Below, piece after piece: positions 34,630 through 43,619 of a DNA stretch of 64,000 nucleotides. Numbering within the stretch: position 1 is the first letter of the stretch; the number at the start of each line of letters is the position of its first letter. The notes under the pieces are model-generated. The model saw only the letters and a program-made list of their open reading frames with translations, did no database searches and had not been told where the DNA came from. Both the position numbers and the translations under genes were made by a program. Source of the DNA: MED-G105 sp039814575 (lineage in GTDB: Bacteria > Pseudomonadota > Alphaproteobacteria > Caulobacterales > Parvularculaceae); the NCBI GenBank assembly GCA_039814575.1, contig JBCCAY010000001.1:186001-250000 (forward strand). Reading direction: 5' to 3'.

Positions 34630-35901
34630 TTAAATCGGCTGTAACAGCGTCGGCAAATCGCCTAGGTCGGCGCCTGATTCTCTCATAAACACGGTCTTTA
34701 AAGGTCCGATGCGGTTCACGGCCGCGAGGCCGATGCGCCGCGCCGCCTGTAAGAACGGAATATTATTCGAGAACAGACGATTGAGAACGTCGGTGCCGAA
34801 GGCGAGGCCGGCGGCGTCAAACCGGCGCCAGCGGTCATATTGAGCGAGAACGTCCGCCGCGCCAATGTCTTGGCCGAGCCCGCGCGCTTTTACGAGCACG
34901 TCGACGAGCGCGGCGATGTCTTTGACGCCGAGATTATAGCCCTGGCCGGCGATCGGATGGATCGCATGGGCCGCATCGCCGATGAGCGCGAGGCGTTCGC
35001 CATAGAAGCGCTGGGCGAAGCGAAAGCTCAACGGATAGGCGCCGCGCGGGCCGGCAAGGGAGAGGGCGCCGAGATAGTCGCCGAACCGTGTCTTGAGCGC
35101 CGACAAAAACGCGGCGTCGTCGAGCGCTAGATAGCGCCGCGCCGCGCCGCGGGTTTCCGTCCAAACGATGGACGAGCGGTTATCCGTCATCGGAAGAATG
35201 GCGAACGGACCGGCCGGCAGAAAATATTCCTGAGCGATGCCGCGATGGGGCCGCTCATGGCGGACGGTGGCAATGATGGCGTCTTGGGGATAGCCCCAGG
35301 TGAGGTCTTTAATCCCTGCTTCTGCGGCGAGGCGCGAGCGCTTGCCGTCCGCGGCGATGGTGAGCGCGGCTGAAACGCGTCGCCCGTCGGCGAGCGTCGT
35401 GATGCTCGCGCCTTGTTCATTGACGGTTTTTAGACGCCGCGCCGGCGCGAGCACATGGGTGTCCGGCACCTCGGCGAGGCCGTCGGCGACAGCGCGGCGA
35501 ATGCGTTGGTTTTCGACAATCCACCCGAGCGGCATCTCCCCATCAAGGCCGTTCTCCGGGTCGCGGGCGTCAAAGCGCAAATGCGCGTCCATGGTGCCGC
35601 CGTCGCAGGACGGCGAGTGTAATGCGCCGTCTGTGACGAGGATCTGATTGATGGGCGAGGCGACGTCTTCAAGCGCCGGCCATAGGCCGAGGCGTTGAAA
35701 AAGCCGCCCGCTGGCATAGGCGAGTGCTGTCGTCCGTCCGTCATAGGCCGCGTTGGTGAGCGTTTCCGGGCTCTCCGCGTCTATCAGCGCCGTTGAAAAG
35801 CCCGAGGCGCTAAGCGCCAAAGCGGCGACGCCGCCTGCTAGGCCGCCGCCAATGATGGCGACGTCAACGCAGAGAGCGTCCGTGTCGTTTGGTTCCGTCA
35901 T
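34630..35901 (-). CDS. UbiH/UbiF/Coq6-family FAD-dependent hydroxylase
   Basis: A 423-residue flavoprotein monooxygenase of ubiquinone biosynthesis. The FAD dinucleotide fold is VAIIGGGLAGGVAALAL, the GD motif is LIGDAAHAIHPIAGQGYNLG, and the middle DG motif is LTIAADGKRSRLAAEAG. These three are typical of the UbiH/Coq6 group. Which ring position it hydroxylates cannot be told from sequence alone; alphaproteobacterial members differ in position specificity. It stands alone on this strand, and its upstream region faces the MITE-glnK region. Confidence 0.9.
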   Translation of the reverse strand: MTEPNDTDALCVDVAIIGGGLAGGVAALALSASGFSTALIDAESPETLTNAAYDGRTTALAYASGRLFQRLGLWPALEDVASPINQILVTDGALHSPSCDGGTMDAHLRFDARDPENGLDGEMPLGWIVENQRIRRAVADGLAEVPDTHVLAPARRLKTVNEQGASITTLADGRRVSAALTIAADGKRSRLAAEAGIKDLTWGYPQDAIIATVRHERPHRGIAQEYFLPAGPFAILPMTDNRSSIVWTETRGAARRYLALDDAAFLSALKTRFGDYLGALSLAGPRGAYPLSFRFAQRFYGERLALIGDAAHAIHPIAGQGYNLGVKDIAALVDVLVKARGLGQDIGAADVLAQYDRWRRFDAAGLAFGTDVLNRLFSNNIPFLQAARRIGLAAVNRIGPLKTVFMRESGADLGDLPTLLQPI

Positions 35902-36093
35902 GGCTGCGAAGATCGGCCTTCACGCCGCCATTCGCAAGGGGCGCCAGGCGTCTTGCGGCGACGCGCCGCCGCGACCCAGCCGGGTTCTAGGATACGTTTG
36001 AAGCCTCTTTGCGGCGCTGCAGCATAAAATCATTGCCACGTCTCAGCGAACGCCTTAGCGTTTCAGCCTGCGGATGAATTTCGGCTTTTCTAA

Positions 36094-36275
36094 GAGCCCG
36101 ATTCAAAACTTGGGAAATAGTGTGACACGAGAGGATCAGACGGTCGTTTGCCGCCCGACTATGCGGTTCCGGCTCTTACTCTTTTAGATTAAGAGCCTGA
36201 GCGGTATGGATTTGTCGCCATATAACGTCTGATTCGAGAGGTTTTCCAGTGTTGCACGAATTTCCAATCGGGCTC
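36094..36275. mobile_element. MITE-like element inserted upstream of glnK
   Basis: A 182-bp non-coding segment bounded by a perfect 10-bp terminal inverted repeat, GAGCCCGATT (36094-36103) and AATCGGGCTC (36266-36275), with weaker pairing for about 20 bases more inward. Both ends are flanked by TAA (36091-36093 and 36276-36278), which looks like a 3-bp target duplication of the kind made by IS5-type (TNA) transposons. Inside, GGCTCTTA (36171-36178) and TAAGAGCC (36190-36197) form a hairpin. No transposase is present, so it would have to be mobilised in trans. Of the 396-base gap 35902-36297, the 190 bases to the left of the element show nothing I can name. Confidence 0.6.
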
Positions 36276-36297
36276 TAAGAAGTCTGAGGAGGCGCTC

Positions 36298-36636
36298 ATG
36301 AAATACGTCATCGCGGTGGTGAAGCCGCAGAAACTGGACGATGTGCGCGCAGCGGTCGCTGATCTCGGCGTCGCGGGCATGACGGTGAGCGATGTTCGCG
36401 GCTATGGCCGTCAAAAAGGCCACACAGAAGTCTATCGCGGCGCTGAATACACGGTGGATTTTCTGCCGAAAGTGAAAATAGAGATCGCCGTCGCCGACGA
36501 TGCGGCCGACGCTGTCGTCAACGCTATCCGCAATGCGGCGAATTCGAACACGATCGGCGACGGCAAAATCTTCGTTCTGGATTTAGAGAACGCCGTCAGA
36601 GTGCGCACCGGCGAGCAGGACGTCAACGCGCTCTAG
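36298..36636 (+). CDS. glnK: Nitrogen regulatory protein P-II (GlnK type)
   Basis: Small trimeric signalling protein that senses 2-oxoglutarate, ATP/ADP and glutamine and controls AmtB. The T-loop signature GRQKGHTEVYRGAEYTVDFL holds Tyr51, the uridylylation site, and the C-terminal signature is GDGKIFVLDLENAVRVRTGE. It is 112 residues, normal. AGGAGG is 5 bases before the ATG. Because amtB follows 37 bases later, GlnK is the better name than GlnB. The MITE-like element ends 22 bases before the ATG, so transcription probably starts within or across it; I found no clear sigma-54 site. Confidence 0.95.
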   Translation: MKYVIAVVKPQKLDDVRAAVADLGVAGMTVSDVRGYGRQKGHTEVYRGAEYTVDFLPKVKIEIAVADDAADAVVNAIRNAANSNTIGDGKIFVLDLENAVRVRTGEQDVNAL

Positions 36637-36673
36637 AGCGCTTCAATGCGTCGACAGCGTTAGACAAGCGGGG

Positions 36674-38041
36674 ATGGGATCGCGAGACATGACGACGGTT
36701 TTGAATAATCAGTTCTTGGTTCGGATAATGCGTCGCCTCGGCGCCAGCCTTTTTGTTCTCGCCGTCTTCGCGGCGCCGGCGGTTGCGCAGGACGCCGCCC
36801 AAGGCGCTGCGGCCGACATCGCCCCGGCGAGTGAAACCGCTGAGATCGTCTTCAATACGCTTCTCTTTTTGATCTGCGGCATGGTCGTCATGTTCATGGC
36901 CGCCGGCTTTTGCATGCTGGAGACGGGGCTCGTTCGTTCCAAGAACGCAGCGACGATTTGCCTAAAGAACATCTCGCTCTTTTCCATCGCCGGCTTGATG
37001 GTTTGGTTGACGGGCTACAACCTCATTTACGGCGTTGAGGCCGGCGGCCTCCTTGGTAAGTTTGGTTGGTGGTCGGCCGATGACGGCAACATCTTAGAAA
37101 CCGGCTACGCAGCGTCGTCCGACTGGTATTTTCAGATGGTGTTCGTGGCGACCGCGGCGTCCATTGTCTCCGGCACGCTGGCGGAACGCATTAAGCTCTG
37201 GCCGTTTCTGATTTTCACCGCGCTCCTGACGGGGATCATTTATCCGATCCAGGCCTCGTGGGAATGGGGTGGCGGCTATCTCGACGCCCGCTGGGGGTTT
37301 TCCGACTTCGCGGGCTCAACGCTTGTTCACGCAACGGGCGGCTGGGCGGCGCTCGCCGGCGCTTTTGTTCTGGGCCCGCGCGACGGCCGTTTTGAGGGGG
37401 GGCGCTCGACGCCGATGCCGGGCTCGAATTTGCCGCTGGCGACGCTTGGAACGTTTATCCTCTGGCTCGGCTGGTTCGGCTTCAATGGCGGCTCGCAACT
37501 CGCTCTTGGTACGGTTGAAGACGCGATTTCCGTCGCCAACGTAATCGTCAACACCAATATGGCGGCGTGCGGCGGCGTTATCACGGCCGTTTTGATGACG
37601 TCCTTCATCTACAAAAAGATCGACCTAACAATTGTCTTGAACGGCGCGATTGGCGGCCTTGTGGCGATCACCGCCGAGCCTTTGGCGCCGGCGGTTTGGC
37701 AAGCGGTGGTCATCGGCGCCGTCGGCGGCGTCATTGTAACCGTCGCTGTGCCCCTGCTTGACCGGTTCCGCATTGACGACGTCGTCGGCGCGATCCCGGC
37801 GCATTTACTGTGCGGTATCTGGGGCACGCTCGTCGTGCCATGGACCAATGGCGATGCGAGCCTTGTTGGGCAATTGGTCGGCGTCGTTATGAACGCGGCG
37901 TTCGTCTTTTCCACGAGCCTCGCGATCTGGGTGATGTTGCGTTACTCGATTGGCATTCGGATTAAGCCAGAAGAGGAACGCACGGGGCTCGACAAGAGCG
38001 AGCTCGGCCTTGAGGCGTATCCTGAATTTGCAGGGCGTTAG
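36674..38041 (+). CDS. amtB: Ammonium transporter AmtB
   Basis: Trimeric ammonium channel of the inner membrane. An N-terminal signal-like segment (LGASLFVLAVFAAPAVAQ) is followed by about 11 helices. Family motifs include FMAAGFCMLETGLVRSKNA, WSWGGG-like WEWGGGYLDARWGFSDFAGS, the pore region TLVHATGGWAALAGA, LATLGTFILWLGWFGFNGGSQ cut at 20 here (LGTFILWLGWFGFNGGS), NTNMAACGG and HLLCGIWGTL. It is 455 residues from 36674; ATGs at 36689 and 36728 are also possible. The C-terminal tail (LDKSELGLEAYPEF) is the conserved GlnK-interacting end. It forms the usual operon with glnK. Confidence 0.96.
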   Translation: MGSRDMTTVLNNQFLVRIMRRLGASLFVLAVFAAPAVAQDAAQGAAADIAPASETAEIVFNTLLFLICGMVVMFMAAGFCMLETGLVRSKNAATICLKNISLFSIAGLMVWLTGYNLIYGVEAGGLLGKFGWWSADDGNILETGYAASSDWYFQMVFVATAASIVSGTLAERIKLWPFLIFTALLTGIIYPIQASWEWGGGYLDARWGFSDFAGSTLVHATGGWAALAGAFVLGPRDGRFEGGRSTPMPGSNLPLATLGTFILWLGWFGFNGGSQLALGTVEDAISVANVIVNTNMAACGGVITAVLMTSFIYKKIDLTIVLNGAIGGLVAITAEPLAPAVWQAVVIGAVGGVIVTVAVPLLDRFRIDDVVGAIPAHLLCGIWGTLVVPWTNGDASLVGQLVGVVMNAAFVFSTSLAIWVMLRYSIGIRIKPEEERTGLDKSELGLEAYPEFAGR

Positions 38042-38215
38042 GTCTTTGCGGCTCGTCCGGATTTGCGCCGAACAAAGTCTTAATATCCATTAACCCTTTT
38101 TCTGCAGCCCCGTGGCAAAATAGCGGGGACGCACCCCATAGACGTCGCTCGTCAGCGTATGCGGGGGCGTCATCGTTTCTGACCCCTGTATCCGTTCGTA
38201 TTCGAGATCATCGCT

Positions 38216-40774
38216 ATGGCCCGCAACACCCGCTCTTCGACTAATCGCGCGACCGCCCGCGCCACCCGCAAATCCGGGAAGGCCCGCGGCGCGGCGACGA
38301 CGATGCCGGAACAGCTCGACGCCTTTCGCCGGGCGGCGCTGGCGCGCGGCGGCGGCGCGGCGACAGTGTTTTTGGGGCTTTGGTCGGCGCTCGCCTTCGC
38401 TGATTTTTCCATTAGCGATCCCACCTTCAACACGGCGAGCGGGGCGCCCGTCGCGAATGTCGCCGGCCCGCTCGGCGCCGGCCTCGCCGACATGGCGTTG
38501 CAAACGCTCGGCGGCGCGGCGCTTTTGGTTCCGCCGCTTTTGGTCCTTTGGGGCGGCGTCGCCTTGGCCGCGGGCGGGCGCATCGTGCCGGCGAAAGACG
38601 CCGCCGGCGAAGCAGCCTCGACGCCGGCGCTCGTTTGGGGGCGGTTCGTTATCGCGCCCTTCATGCTTATTCTGGCGGCTGGTTTTTGCGGTCTTTTGCC
38701 GGAGCCCGTCACATGGCCCTTCTCGGCCGGCCTTGGCGGCTATATCGGCGACGGTCTTGGCGGCGGCCTGACCGCCTTTTTCAGTTTCCTTCCCGGACGG
38801 ATAAATATTGGCCTTGTCGGCGCGGTCTTATTGCTCGCCGCCGCCGGCGGGTTTGCTTTTGTCGCCGGCTTAACGCCGGCCCGCGCCCGCGCCGCCGGCC
38901 GTGCGGCTGAGAGATTGGGCGATGCGGCGATCGCGGCCGTTCAGCCGCTTTATGACGCGGCATCAGAGAAGCTCGCCGCCAACGAACGCCTTGCCGCTTT
39001 GTTGAAGCTCAATGAGGATGAAGAAGAGCGTCGCGAACCGCCGGTTATCGCGCGCCAGCCGGCGTTCGACGATGACGCCGCCGAGGAAATGGACGCCGCT
39101 GACGGAGAGGCGGGACCGGATGACGGCGTTCCGCCAATCGGCCATGACGCGGACGGCCCGGCCCTGCGCGCGGAACGCAACATCATCCGCACCGAGCAGA
39201 GGCGCAAGGCGAGCAAGCGTGAAGTGCGCGAGTTACAGCCTGACTTGCCGGTGTTCTCGCCGGGCAATTACGAATTGCCGCCGCTAAATCTCTTCGCCAA
39301 ACCGCCGGCGCAACAAGGCGCGGCGGTGTCCGACGACGCGCTGCATGAGAACGCGCGCATGTTGGAGACGGTGCTCGCGGACTTCGGCGTGCGCGGTGAA
39401 ATCATCAATGTGCGTCCTGGTCCGGTCGTGACGCTCTATGAGTTGGAGCCGGCGGCCGGCGTGAAGTCGTCTCGCGTCATCGGTTTGGCTGACGACATCG
39501 CCCGCTCCATGAGCGCCGTCGCCGCGCGCGTCGCCGTCATTCCGGGGCGCAACGCCATCGGCATCGAACTGCCGAACCTCAATCGCGAGACCGTCTTCAT
39601 CCGCGAGATGATCGGCGCCGGCGAGTTCGAAGGTACAAAGGGCGATCTAACATTATCCTTAGGCAAATCAATCGGCGGCGAGCCGGTGTTCGCCGACCTT
39701 GCGCGCATGCCGCACTTATTGATCGCCGGCACCACAGGATCGGGCAAGTCCGTCGGCATCAACGCCATGATCTTGTCCTTGCTCTATCGATTGCCGCCGG
39801 ACCGCTGCAAGCTCATCATGATCGATCCGAAAATGTTGGAATTGTCGGTCTATGAAGGCATTCCGCATCTCCTCTCGCCGGTGGTGACGGACCCGCGCAA
39901 GGCGGTCGTTGCGCTTAAATGGACCGTGCGCGAGATGGAGGAACGCTATCGGCGCATGTCTAAAGTCGGTGTTCGGAACATCGCCGGCTTCAATCAGCGG
40001 GTTCTGGAGGCCGATGAAAACGGCGAGATCCTCACGCGCACGGTGCATACAGGCTATGACGAGACGTCGGGCGAGCCGGTCTATGAGACCGAAGAGCTGA
40101 ATTACGAGCCGATGCCGTTCATCGTCGTCATCATTGACGAGGTGGCGGACTTAATGATGGTCGCCGGCAAGGACATTGAAGCGATGGTCCAGCGCCTGGC
40201 GCAGATGGCGCGGGCGGCGGGCATTCACCTCATCATGGCGACGCAACGCCCGTCGGTGGACGTTATCACCGGCACGATTAAAGCGAACTTCCCGACCCGG
40301 ATTAGTTTCCAGGTCACCTCGAAGATCGACAGCCGCACCATTCTCGGCGAACAGGGCGCTGAACAGCTCCTCGGTCAGGGTGACATGTTGCATATGGCCG
40401 GCGGCGGGCGCATTCGCCGGGTTCACGGCGCGTTTGTTTCCGATGATGAAGTCGAGAAGGTCGTGAAGTTTCTGAAGAAACAGGGCAAGCCGGACTATGT
40501 CCAAGAAGTCACCGAGATGCGCGACGATGATGACGGCGCGATCGCGGGGCTTGATATTGGCGGCAACACAAACTCCGGCGATGCGCTCTACGATAAGGCG
40601 GTGGCCATCGTTTTGCGCGACCGTAAGGCGTCGACGTCTTACGTCCAGCGGCGTTTGCAGATCGGGTATAACCGCGCCGCGACGCTCATCGAGCGTATGG
40701 AAGACGAAGGCGTCGTCTCCCCGGCGAACCATGCCGGCAAGCGCGAGATCCTCGTTGGCGAGAACGCCGCGTAA
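38216..40774 (+). CDS. ftsK: DNA translocase FtsK
   Basis: Septal ATP-driven DNA pump that clears chromosome termini and activates XerCD at cell division. Four N-terminal membrane helices (from LALARGGGAATVFLGLWSAL-like ~40-60 to VGAVLLLAAAGGFAFVAGL ~200-220), an acidic linker, then the motor: Walker A GTTGSGKSVGINAM at ~505, MIDPKMLELSVYEGIPHL, Walker B FIVVIIDEVADLMM, THLIMATQRPSVDVITG-like HLIMATQRPSVDVITG. The C-terminal gamma domain (TSYVQRRLQIGYNRAATLIE) reads KOPS sequences. It is 852 residues. A TTAA-N6-TTAAC sequence lies 122 bases upstream, close to but not matching the CtrA spacing. Confidence 0.97.
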   Translation: MARNTRSSTNRATARATRKSGKARGAATTMPEQLDAFRRAALARGGGAATVFLGLWSALAFADFSISDPTFNTASGAPVANVAGPLGAGLADMALQTLGGAALLVPPLLVLWGGVALAAGGRIVPAKDAAGEAASTPALVWGRFVIAPFMLILAAGFCGLLPEPVTWPFSAGLGGYIGDGLGGGLTAFFSFLPGRINIGLVGAVLLLAAAGGFAFVAGLTPARARAAGRAAERLGDAAIAAVQPLYDAASEKLAANERLAALLKLNEDEEERREPPVIARQPAFDDDAAEEMDAADGEAGPDDGVPPIGHDADGPALRAERNIIRTEQRRKASKREVRELQPDLPVFSPGNYELPPLNLFAKPPAQQGAAVSDDALHENARMLETVLADFGVRGEIINVRPGPVVTLYELEPAAGVKSSRVIGLADDIARSMSAVAARVAVIPGRNAIGIELPNLNRETVFIREMIGAGEFEGTKGDLTLSLGKSIGGEPVFADLARMPHLLIAGTTGSGKSVGINAMILSLLYRLPPDRCKLIMIDPKMLELSVYEGIPHLLSPVVTDPRKAVVALKWTVREMEERYRRMSKVGVRNIAGFNQRVLEADENGEILTRTVHTGYDETSGEPVYETEELNYEPMPFIVVIIDEVADLMMVAGKDIEAMVQRLAQMARAAGIHLIMATQRPSVDVITGTIKANFPTRISFQVTSKIDSRTILGEQGAEQLLGQGDMLHMAGGGRIRRVHGAFVSDDEVEKVVKFLKKQGKPDYVQEVTEMRDDDDGAIAGLDIGGNTNSGDALYDKAVAIVLRDRKASTSYVQRRLQIGYNRAATLIERMEDEGVVSPANHAGKREILVGENAA

Positions 40775-41091
40775 GAGGCGAAGCGCACTTAATATAAAGT
40801 TCGTTTCGGACTTCAGACGGTAATAATCGGCGCGATTCTCGGCGGCAGCGTCTCAATGACCGGTCGTCGGTTTACGCCTTCGAAAAAATTGATCGCCTAT
40901 GCGGCTGAAATGGGGCGCTCCGGCTCCGATGAGGCGCGAATGCGGCGGCGCGCTGTGATTCGGTCTCGATGCCGCCGCGAATCATGAAAAATTCCTTAAC
41001 GCAGCCTAATTCTCTGACGAAACGGGCCTCAATCGGCTCGCATAGTCAAATTGTCGTGAGAACGACGTGATTGACTAGGGGAGAGAAAGCT

Positions 41092-41181
41092 ATGACCGGC
41101 ATTGAATTGATCTTAGGCGCCTTCATTGTGAGCGTTTCGCTCATCGGCGGCTCCGGGTTCTTCACCGCTAAGTATCTGTAG
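41092..41181 (+). CDS. Possible 29-residue single-pass membrane protein
   Basis: A tiny frame with ATG preceded by GGGGAG at 8 bases, a good ribosome site in an otherwise gene-poor stretch. It encodes MTGIELILGAFIVSVSLIGG followed by SGFFTAKYL, that is, one hydrophobic helix with a short polar end. I do not recognise it. Between ftsK and this ORF (40775-41091, 317 bases) I see no gene or repeat, only AT-richer sequence that could hold its promoter. Confidence 0.5.
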   Translation: MTGIELILGAFIVSVSLIGGSGFFTAKYL

Positions 41182-41307
41182 CGCAACCGTAACTCTAGTG
41201 CAGTAGGGCCGCTCCGGCGTTAAGGGCGCGGCTTTATCGGATGCCCTCATGGGGCGCTCTTGGCCCGGTTTTTCCCGAGGCTGGGCCGGGCGCTTCGCAT
41301 CCAATCG

Positions 41308-41411
41308 CTCGAGCGGCCCGCCGCCGACTGACCCCTTGACCCTGGGTTCTTCGGTCCTGCGTTCATGGACCTTGACCCGATGGCGGCGGGCGCGCTTCGA
41401 GCCCCTGGTTT
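41308..41411 (+). ncRNA. Candidate structured RNA or strong terminator hairpin
   Basis: A 94-base region closes with a long near-perfect stem: CTCGAGCGGCCCGCCGCC (41308-41325) against GGCGGCGGGCGCGCTTCGAG (41382-41401), with two bulged bases. Inside is a small hairpin, GGTCC (41353-41357) with GGACC. A T run (GGTTTTTAG) follows at 41407-41413, as in an intrinsic terminator. It does not match the conserved cores of SRP RNA, RNase P RNA or tmRNA that I know. The strand is chosen from the T run. Whether it is an independent RNA is unknown. Confidence 0.35.
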
Positions 41412-41463
41412 TTAGCGAGCTGCATTTCTGCTTGCTGAATTAAGGCGAACGCCGATTTTGCAG

Positions 41464-41506
41464 AGCGAGCCTATCGGGCCCTGACCCTCCGCCCGGCGGG
41501 CTCGCT
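41464..41506 (+). terminator. Nested hairpin in the gap before the flavoprotein gene
   Basis: An outer stem AGCGAGCC (41464-41471) with GGCTCGCT (41499-41506) encloses an inner stem CGGGC (41475-41479) with GCCCG (41491-41495); TTTGTATTATTT follows. It looks like a terminator or the 3' end of a small RNA. The remaining 130 bases before the next gene show nothing clear. Confidence 0.45.
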
Positions 41507-41639
41507 TTGTATTATTTCTAAGCCGCTCGCCGTAACGACGGCCGTCGCCGGTTTGCTCAACCGGGGTCATTCCCTTAACTTTCAAGAAGATTTGTGATCG
41601 CAAGACCGCCTGGTCGACTGTGTGAGGGCATTCCGTTTC

Positions 41640-43619
41640 ATGACCAATGAAGATCGCTACCTCGGCATGGACCGCCGTATTTCGCGCCGTGATTTTGTGC
41701 ATGGCGTTACGGCCGCCAGCCTGTCAGCAACAAGTCTGTCAGCAACAGGCCTGGCTGCGATCGCAGCGCCGCAGTCGATTGTGGCGTCGATGGATGGCGC
41801 GAAAGCCGGCGCGAAAACAAGTGCATTGGGCGATTATCCGCCGGCGCGCACCGGGCTGCGCGGCAACCATACGGGATCGTTCGAAGTCGCCCATAAATTG
41901 GGCCGCGAAGGACAGCGCGATTGGGGCGCGGTCGAAAAACCGGACAGCGACCCTTACGATCTGGTGGTGGTGGGCGCCGGCATTAGCGGTCTTGCCGCCG
42001 CCTATTTTTATCGCCGGGAAAATCCGGACGCCAAAGTCTTGATCCTCGACAATCACGATGATTTCGGCGGCCATGCAAAACGCAATGAGTTCACGGTGAA
42101 CGGCCGCACCCTGATCGGTTATGGCGGCGCGCAAACATTGCAAGAGCCGTCCGGCTATCCTGACGTCGTAAAGCGCTTGCTGCGTGAGTTAGGCGTCGAT
42201 CTCGATCGATTTTACACCGCCTTCGATCAGGATTTTTACAAGCGTAACGGTCTACGCGCCGGGCTTTATTTCGACAAAGAGCATTGGGGCGTAGAGCGCA
42301 CCGTGCCCTTTGATATGGGCTATTTCAACGAATATATCCCCGTCGCTGAGCCGGATCAGCCAGTGCATGTCGCCGTGCGACACTTACCGATCACCGAGCG
42401 TGCCCAACAACAGATCGTCAAACTCTTCACCGATGGTCGCGATCGGCTGTCCGGCATGACGGATGCGCAAAAGGAAGACTATCTCTATACGCATAGTTAT
42501 CGGGATTTTGTGACGGATAAGCTCGGTCTTGATGAGCCGGACGTCGTTAAGCTGTTGCAAGACTTCACGATTAATTCCGGCGGCGGTATCGACGCTATTT
42601 CCGCTCTATCGGCGCTCTTTTATACCGGCATGCCCGGTTGGGGCGCGACTGGCTTTCCGCCGATTGATCCGATCGAGCCCTATATTCATCATTTTCCGGA
42701 CGGTAACGCCTCGATTGCGCGATTGCTTGTACGCGCACTTATTCCGTCGGTGGCCCCAATGGGAGAGCGGGCAGGCGACGTCGAAGCGCTTCTAACGACG
42801 CCGTTCGACTATACAAAACTCGACCAGGACGACGCTGACGCGCGCATTCGTTTGCAGAGCACCGTCGTGAATGTCGCCCATGACGGCGACGCCGGGAAAG
42901 CGAAAGAAACCGTCATTACCTATGTGAGGGGCGGACAAGCCTATGGTGTCGGCGCCAAGGCGTGCATTTTGGCGTGCAATCATTCGATCATCCCCCATCT
43001 GTGTCCGGAGCTTCCTGAGGCGCAACGCGAGGCGCTTTCTTTCCAGGAAAAAACGCCAATCCTTTACACCTCCGTTGCGCTCACCAATTGGCGCGCATGG
43101 AAGAATTTGGGTCTCGGTGCAGTGTTATCGCCCGGTGGCTATCATTTTGATGTCGGGTTGGATTTCCCGGTGAGCCTCGGCGATTATAAGCACCCTGACA
43201 ATCCGGACGATCCGATCATCGTCCACATGGAGCGGTTCCCCTATGTTCCAGGCGAAGAGATGCCGATCCGTGAGCAAAACCGCATAGGCCGCTATGAGCT
43301 TTTGTTGACGCCTTACGAAACCATTGAGCGCAACGTCCGCAGTCAGCTCTCCGGCATGCTCGGCGCCGGCGGCTTTGATCCGGCAAGGGATATTGCGGGC
43401 ATCACGGTGAACCGCTGGGCCCATGGGTATTCTTACAATTATTCGTCGCTCTTCGATGAAATCCACGAGGATTGGAACGATGAGCGCCACCCGCATATGC
43501 GCGCGCGCAAACGCTATGGCCGCATAACAATCGCTAATGCGGACGCCGCGGCGAACGCGATGTTCGAATCCGCTGTGGAAGAAGGCTGGCGCGCCGTCGA
43601 CGAATTGATGTCGGGCTAG
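41640..43619 (+). CDS. Tat-exported FAD/NAD(P)-binding amine-oxidase-like protein
   Basis: About 659 residues from the ATG at 41640 (GTG at 41622 and ATG at 41667 are alternatives). The N-terminus has a twin-arginine signal, DRRISRRDFVHGV, followed by a weakly hydrophobic Ala/Ser stretch. The FAD fold is DLVVVGAGISGLAAAYFY, with DDFGGHAKRNEF and IGYGGAQTLQEPSGYP after it. PPARTGLRGNHTGSFEVAH just before the flavin domain is typical of the group often annotated as spermidine dehydrogenase-like. The substrate is unproven. The signal region contains a 15-bp tandem duplication (41721-41750, LSATSLSATG). Its stop overlaps the convergent AI-2E gene by four bases. Confidence 0.82.
   Translation: MTNEDRYLGMDRRISRRDFVHGVTAASLSATSLSATGLAAIAAPQSIVASMDGAKAGAKTSALGDYPPARTGLRGNHTGSFEVAHKLGREGQRDWGAVEKPDSDPYDLVVVGAGISGLAAAYFYRRENPDAKVLILDNHDDFGGHAKRNEFTVNGRTLIGYGGAQTLQEPSGYPDVVKRLLRELGVDLDRFYTAFDQDFYKRNGLRAGLYFDKEHWGVERTVPFDMGYFNEYIPVAEPDQPVHVAVRHLPITERAQQQIVKLFTDGRDRLSGMTDAQKEDYLYTHSYRDFVTDKLGLDEPDVVKLLQDFTINSGGGIDAISALSALFYTGMPGWGATGFPPIDPIEPYIHHFPDGNASIARLLVRALIPSVAPMGERAGDVEALLTTPFDYTKLDQDDADARIRLQSTVVNVAHDGDAGKAKETVITYVRGGQAYGVGAKACILACNHSIIPHLCPELPEAQREALSFQEKTPILYTSVALTNWRAWKNLGLGAVLSPGGYHFDVGLDFPVSLGDYKHPDNPDDPIIVHMERFPYVPGEEMPIREQNRIGRYELLLTPYETIERNVRSQLSGMLGAGGFDPARDIAGITVNRWAHGYSYNYSSLFDEIHEDWNDERHPHMRARKRYGRITIANADAAANAMFESAVEEGWRAVDELMSG

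Noticed and set aside
36171..36197. Terminator of an upstream gene, from the GGCTCTTA/TAAGAGCC hairpin
   Set aside because: The nearest upstream gene points away, there is no T run, and it lies inside the MITE-like element.
38080..38094. CtrA site upstream of ftsK (TTAA-N6-TTAAC)
   Set aside because: Spacing is six, not seven; kept only as a note.
41308..41411. 6S RNA, SRP RNA, RNase P RNA or tmRNA
   Set aside because: None of the conserved core sequences I know are visible; only a long hairpin and a T run can be supported.
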